In this document: positions 61,501-64,000 of the stretch, piece after piece | Numbering within the stretch: position 1 is the stretch's first letter | Layout: the number at the start of each line of letters is the position of its first letter | NCBI GenBank assembly: GCA_001414485.1 | Contig: LLEY01000148.1 | Span: forward strand, 1 to 64,000 | Direction: 5' to 3' | From: Calycina herbarum | Taxonomy: Eukaryota; Ascomycota; Leotiomycetes; Helotiales; Pezizellaceae | DNA: 64,000 nucleotides | Position numbers and translations under genes: made by a program | Notes under the pieces: generated by a model | Seen by the model: only the letters and a program-made list of their open reading frames with translations | Database searches by the model: none | What the model was told of the DNA's origin: nothing

Positions 61501-62740
61501 GAGCCGAATGTCGAAGTCAAGGGCAGCGGGATGGATAACGAAAACCCTAAATCGAAGTTATCTCATTATAAATTCAATACTGCTGCTGCCTTGACTTGGA
61601 TAGCTGCCCCTGTCCACCTACCCTTTAACTTCATCAATGCCACTCGGATGGATGGATCTATTCACAAATTCAGAAACATGACATACATCAAATCTCTCAG
61701 GTCGCTTCTCGTCAAGCTGGATCTCGCAAGACCACCAATTAAGCTTGGTAAAAAGAGGGTCGAGTGGCGATGCGTAAGTTCTGCCTAGTAAATATTTGCA
61801 ACAGTCATTAACTTTCAAATAGAATTGCGGACATAAGATTTTCGATGATTTTGCCGAAACAAAACCCGGTGCTGCGGAAAGGTTCCAGCTCGAGAGAATA
61901 ACCAAGAACAACCAGTCAAGTTCCAACTCATCTAAAGGCACGAATGCAAGTATTTTCTCGAGTATGATTGTAAACATACGCTCCGTCTTAGGCCAAGCGA
62001 ACGAGAAACCTTGCTCAACACTCCCAGTGCACGAGCGAGTCAACACTTGTCTCACCTCAAGCACTGCAAACATCACAAATACACAGCCTCAACCACCAAA
62101 AGACTCACTATATCTCCTTCTCTGCTACAGCGAAGGACGTTACGCGACTCGCTTACTCCAAGTAGACCTTACAAGCAAAGGAGCAGGCTGCGACAAAGCA
62201 CTCTTCAAACTCCTCCGCTCAAACTACCAAAGTATGCGAGGAAGATTTATGTCCTACCTCTCATTCCGCACACTCATCAGTATAAAATTCGTTTCCTTCG
62301 AACTATACCGAAGTCAACTCGTTGACGTACGAAAACAAGACGACATTCCACCCCCAGAACACACAGACTACCGTTACCAACCTGCACCACCAGAACTCAT
62401 CCCGCCAATTGGGGAAAGACACATGATGCATCTCTTCGAACATCCAGATCATGCTGAAGATGAACCTATTTGCCTTGATCGGTTTCCGAAGAAGTTAAAG
62501 GATAAACTTTTGTGCCGAGGAGGAAGTAATCCAGGATGGGGATTACAATTTGTAGAAGGTTGGGATATGAAGAAGATTTGGGGATTAGTTTTCTTGCTTT
62601 TTGGGATGGGGAGTTTGTTGATTGGTGTTCTTTGGTCGGTGTATGGTCATAGTATACAGGATGCTTTTACCATGGCGGGGTATATGGTCGCGATGGCTAC
62701 CGTAAGTATGGGTACTATTCAGGCTTTTCTTATTAGCTGA
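55555..62740 (+). CDS. Giant mosaic regulator: Zn2Cys6, bZIP-basic, homeodomain, Myb, C2H2, membrane tail
   Basis: Ten inferred exons: 55555-56305, 56355-56516, 56566-56809, 56860-56917, 56978-57509, 57557-57675, 57739-58378, 58425-59164, 59209-61773 and 61823-62740. All are GT-AG, mostly with CTAAC/CTAAT branches, and all phases agree, giving about 2242 residues. Domains: Zn2Cys6 (C133 to C159, CX2CX6CX5CX2CX6C); a bZIP-like basic segment RNRQAALDSRHRK (about 378-391); a region with WTKISRKLVNPEALERGKER (about 785); a homeodomain (about 1040-1100) ending NNWFQNRRAKVKQEKKQ; Myb/SANT (about 1329-1375); C2H2 (about 1421-1442). A fungal C-terminal region follows, with RRLLKSFAVALRQEAES, CNCGHKIFDDFAE, HLFEHPDHAED and two terminal hydrophobic segments. 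Nuclear versus membrane role is unresolved. Confidence 0.8.
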
Positions 62741-62950
62741 GGAGTACTGGATTCTGTGACGATCTTATTTATATACCCGTTTTAGTCCAATGAACCTTTT
62801 TCAAACAAATCAGGTGAACATATGGGGTTGAGCCGCACCGACACGCCACAAGATTAAGTGATGTAGTGTCAACAGAGTTTCAATCAATACAGTATTACAT
62901 CTTACCTCAAACTACATAAAAAAACGCTCATTTCCAAAAGCATAACCATA
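62741..62950. other. Convergent intergenic gap
   Basis: 210 bp between the stop codons of the mosaic regulator and the TPR protein. No feature is seen. Confidence 0.5.
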
Positions 62951-63595
62951 CTATTCCCTAACCTTACGTCCACGGTTCTTCTTGCTTTCCCCAAGTAAAG
63001 TCCGATGCCGTGGGTTCCCTAACCAAAGAACAAAATAAACGCCACTCAGAACCGCAAGGTACACCAATCCAACAAACGCAACTACCAAACGCCATCCCTC
63101 AAACTTAAAATAACGAATATCCTGCCTTGCAGCAAACAGAGACGCTAAATAGAAGTAATAAAACGAAAGATTCCTATCAACATCAATCCTATGTTGATTT
63201 ATAACAACACTTGTGTGTTTCTCCAAAAACCCCTTAGATTCATCATAGACTCCTTGCCTGAAAGCAACACGCCCCAGTAAAAGATAATTTTCAGCAAGAT
63301 CAATGTTAACATTCACACTAGACTTCGAACGCAAAGAAAGAGTATGTTCAAGTATATCACGTGCCTCTTGGAGTTTCCCACTGCACATGAGTTGTGAGGC
63401 TAAGCCCTCCATGGCTTCCAAACTTTTGGAGTGATTTGGACCCCAGTCCATTGTTCGTTCAGAAACTACGGTTTGTAGGAGCTTGAGGGCTTCAATTGTA
63501 TCGCCAGTGTAGCACAGAACTATCCCCAAATGGGATGCAACTCGTATACTAGCTCTGTTTTCGGTTCCGAGCTGTTTTTGATAACTCCATGTGAA
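62951..63595 (-). CDS. TPR-repeat membrane protein, 5' part unresolved
   Basis: The 3' exon of a tetratricopeptide protein. Repeats of about 42 residues are visible: WSYQKQLGTENRASIRVASH with LGIVLCYTGDTIEALKLLQ, then SLEAMEGLASQLMCSGKLQE, then LAENYLLLGRVAFRQGVYDE. A C-terminal hydrophobic segment (VVAFVGLVYLAVLSGVYFVLW) and a basic tail follow. The frame opens upstream of the TTG at 63529 and can be followed to an acceptor-like AAAG at about 63596. A TAA lies just beyond, so an intron or the true start lies further up. TPRs mediate protein contacts; the partner is unknown. Confidence 0.6.
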   Translation of the reverse strand, partial: FTWSYQKQLGTENRASIRVASHLGIVLCYTGDTIEALKLLQTVVSERTMDWGPNHSKSLEAMEGLASQLMCSGKLQEARDILEHTLSLRSKSSVNVNIDLAENYLLLGRVAFRQGVYDESKGFLEKHTSVVINQHRIDVDRNLSFYYFYLASLFAARQDIRYFKFEGWRLVVAFVGLVYLAVLSGVYFVLWLGNPRHRTLLGESKKNRGRKVRE

Positions 63596-63823
63596 CTTTC
63601 TTTAATAGATTTTTTGACTCCGGTAGCCTCCATAAGACAGGGATTCTGGGTTATGATTTGAAAACACCCAGGCAACAAGAAAAAATGATTAAAAAAATAC
63701 ACGCAAACTGTTAAGTTGCACGAGGCTAATAAAGAAAATGCAAGAGGCGAACTATGTCAATTTTACATGACCTCTAATGTACATACAGGGTAATTTTACA
63801 AACAAGCCATCAGACACCACCAA
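63596..63823. other. Unresolved stretch upstream of the TPR exon
   Basis: May include earlier exons of the TPR gene (for example the minus-strand frame ending at 63520) and the 3' flank of the next gene. No firm call. Confidence 0.3.
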
Positions 63824-63963
63824 CTACCAAGAGTAATGTTGTCTCTGAGCAGTGATAGGTCTGTTTGGCAATTGATGCCACACCTTACGGTTCCGGATCT
63901 TCTCTTGTCTCTCTTCGTGTTCACGAATACGGGTCTTCTCTTCCTTCAAGACCACGGTCAACA
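63824..63963 (-). CDS. 3' exon of a gene running off the window
   Basis: After a TTATAG acceptor at 63964-63969 the minus strand reads LTVVLKEEKTRIREHEERQE and ends RPITAQRQHYSW before a TAG. It is short, highly charged and basic, with a conserved-looking Trp/His-rich end (RNRKVWHQLP). This resembles the tails of small mitochondrial proteins, but I cannot name the family. The upstream exons are outside the window. Confidence 0.5.
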
Positions 63964-64000
63964 CTATAAGACGTTAGTTCCTGTTTATGAAAGATAAAAT

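Noticed and set aside
59266..61788. Independent 840-codon gene starting at 59266
   Set aside because: Its first codon is GTG inside an exon that begins at 59209 with the NWFQNRRAK part of the homeodomain, and its last residues are intronic.

Overview
The window is nuclear DNA of a filamentous ascomycete (Pezizomycotina; gene content and style suggest Leotiomycetes, which is an inference). Protein-coding genes carry short GT-AG introns of about 45-80 nt with CTAAC/CTAAT branch sites. The housekeeping genes are fungal orthologues: Aip1, Hfi1/Ada1, GCP3, Dim1 and Atg5. The repeats show the CpA-to-TpA transitions and stop-riddled frames expected of repeat-induced point mutation (RIP). No tRNA, rRNA or CRISPR was seen.

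Layout. Positions 1-1952 hold decayed gene fragments. Positions 1953-15373 are one nested transposon block: a RIP-mutated non-LTR (LINE) element on the minus strand with a 16-bp target-site duplication, split by a complete Ty3/gypsy LTR element (7003-14559, 283-bp LTRs, 5-bp duplication GCCTC). Positions 15374-17063 hold gene relics. Positions 17064-26373 are a compact housekeeping block: AIP1 (-), HFI1 (-), GCP3 (+) and DIM1 (+), with HFI1 and GCP3 divergent from a 370-bp promoter. Positions 26361-29326 hold a hypothetical gene and a secreted But2-domain protein.

Positions 29327-39641 are a gene-poor tract with old dispersed repeats, a conserved hairpin element, pseudogenes and a second LINE-tailed insertion (34269-35409) that is a chimera. 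From 39642 genes resume: ATG5 (-), an ankyrin protein (-), a candidate tiny membrane protein (+), a prenylcysteine-oxidase-like flavoprotein (-), a broken secreted HExxH metallopeptidase (+), an amino-acid/GABA/choline-type permease (-), and a ten-exon gene (55555-62740) predicted to encode about 2242 residues. The last one joins Zn2Cys6, bZIP-basic, homeodomain, Myb/SANT and C2H2 motifs to a fungal C-terminal region with membrane segments. The window ends with a TPR/membrane protein (-) and the 3' exon of one more gene (-).

Most notable observations: (1) the mosaic multi-DNA-binding-domain, putatively membrane-anchored protein with a triplicated exon module; (2) the nested RIP-mutated retroelements and the chimeric LINE insertion; (3) a 38-nt hairpin repeated three times and a roughly 34-bp motif repeated about ten times in the accessory tracts; (4) a metallopeptidase gene with a nonsense codon, a probable frameshift and a gene relic inside an intron.
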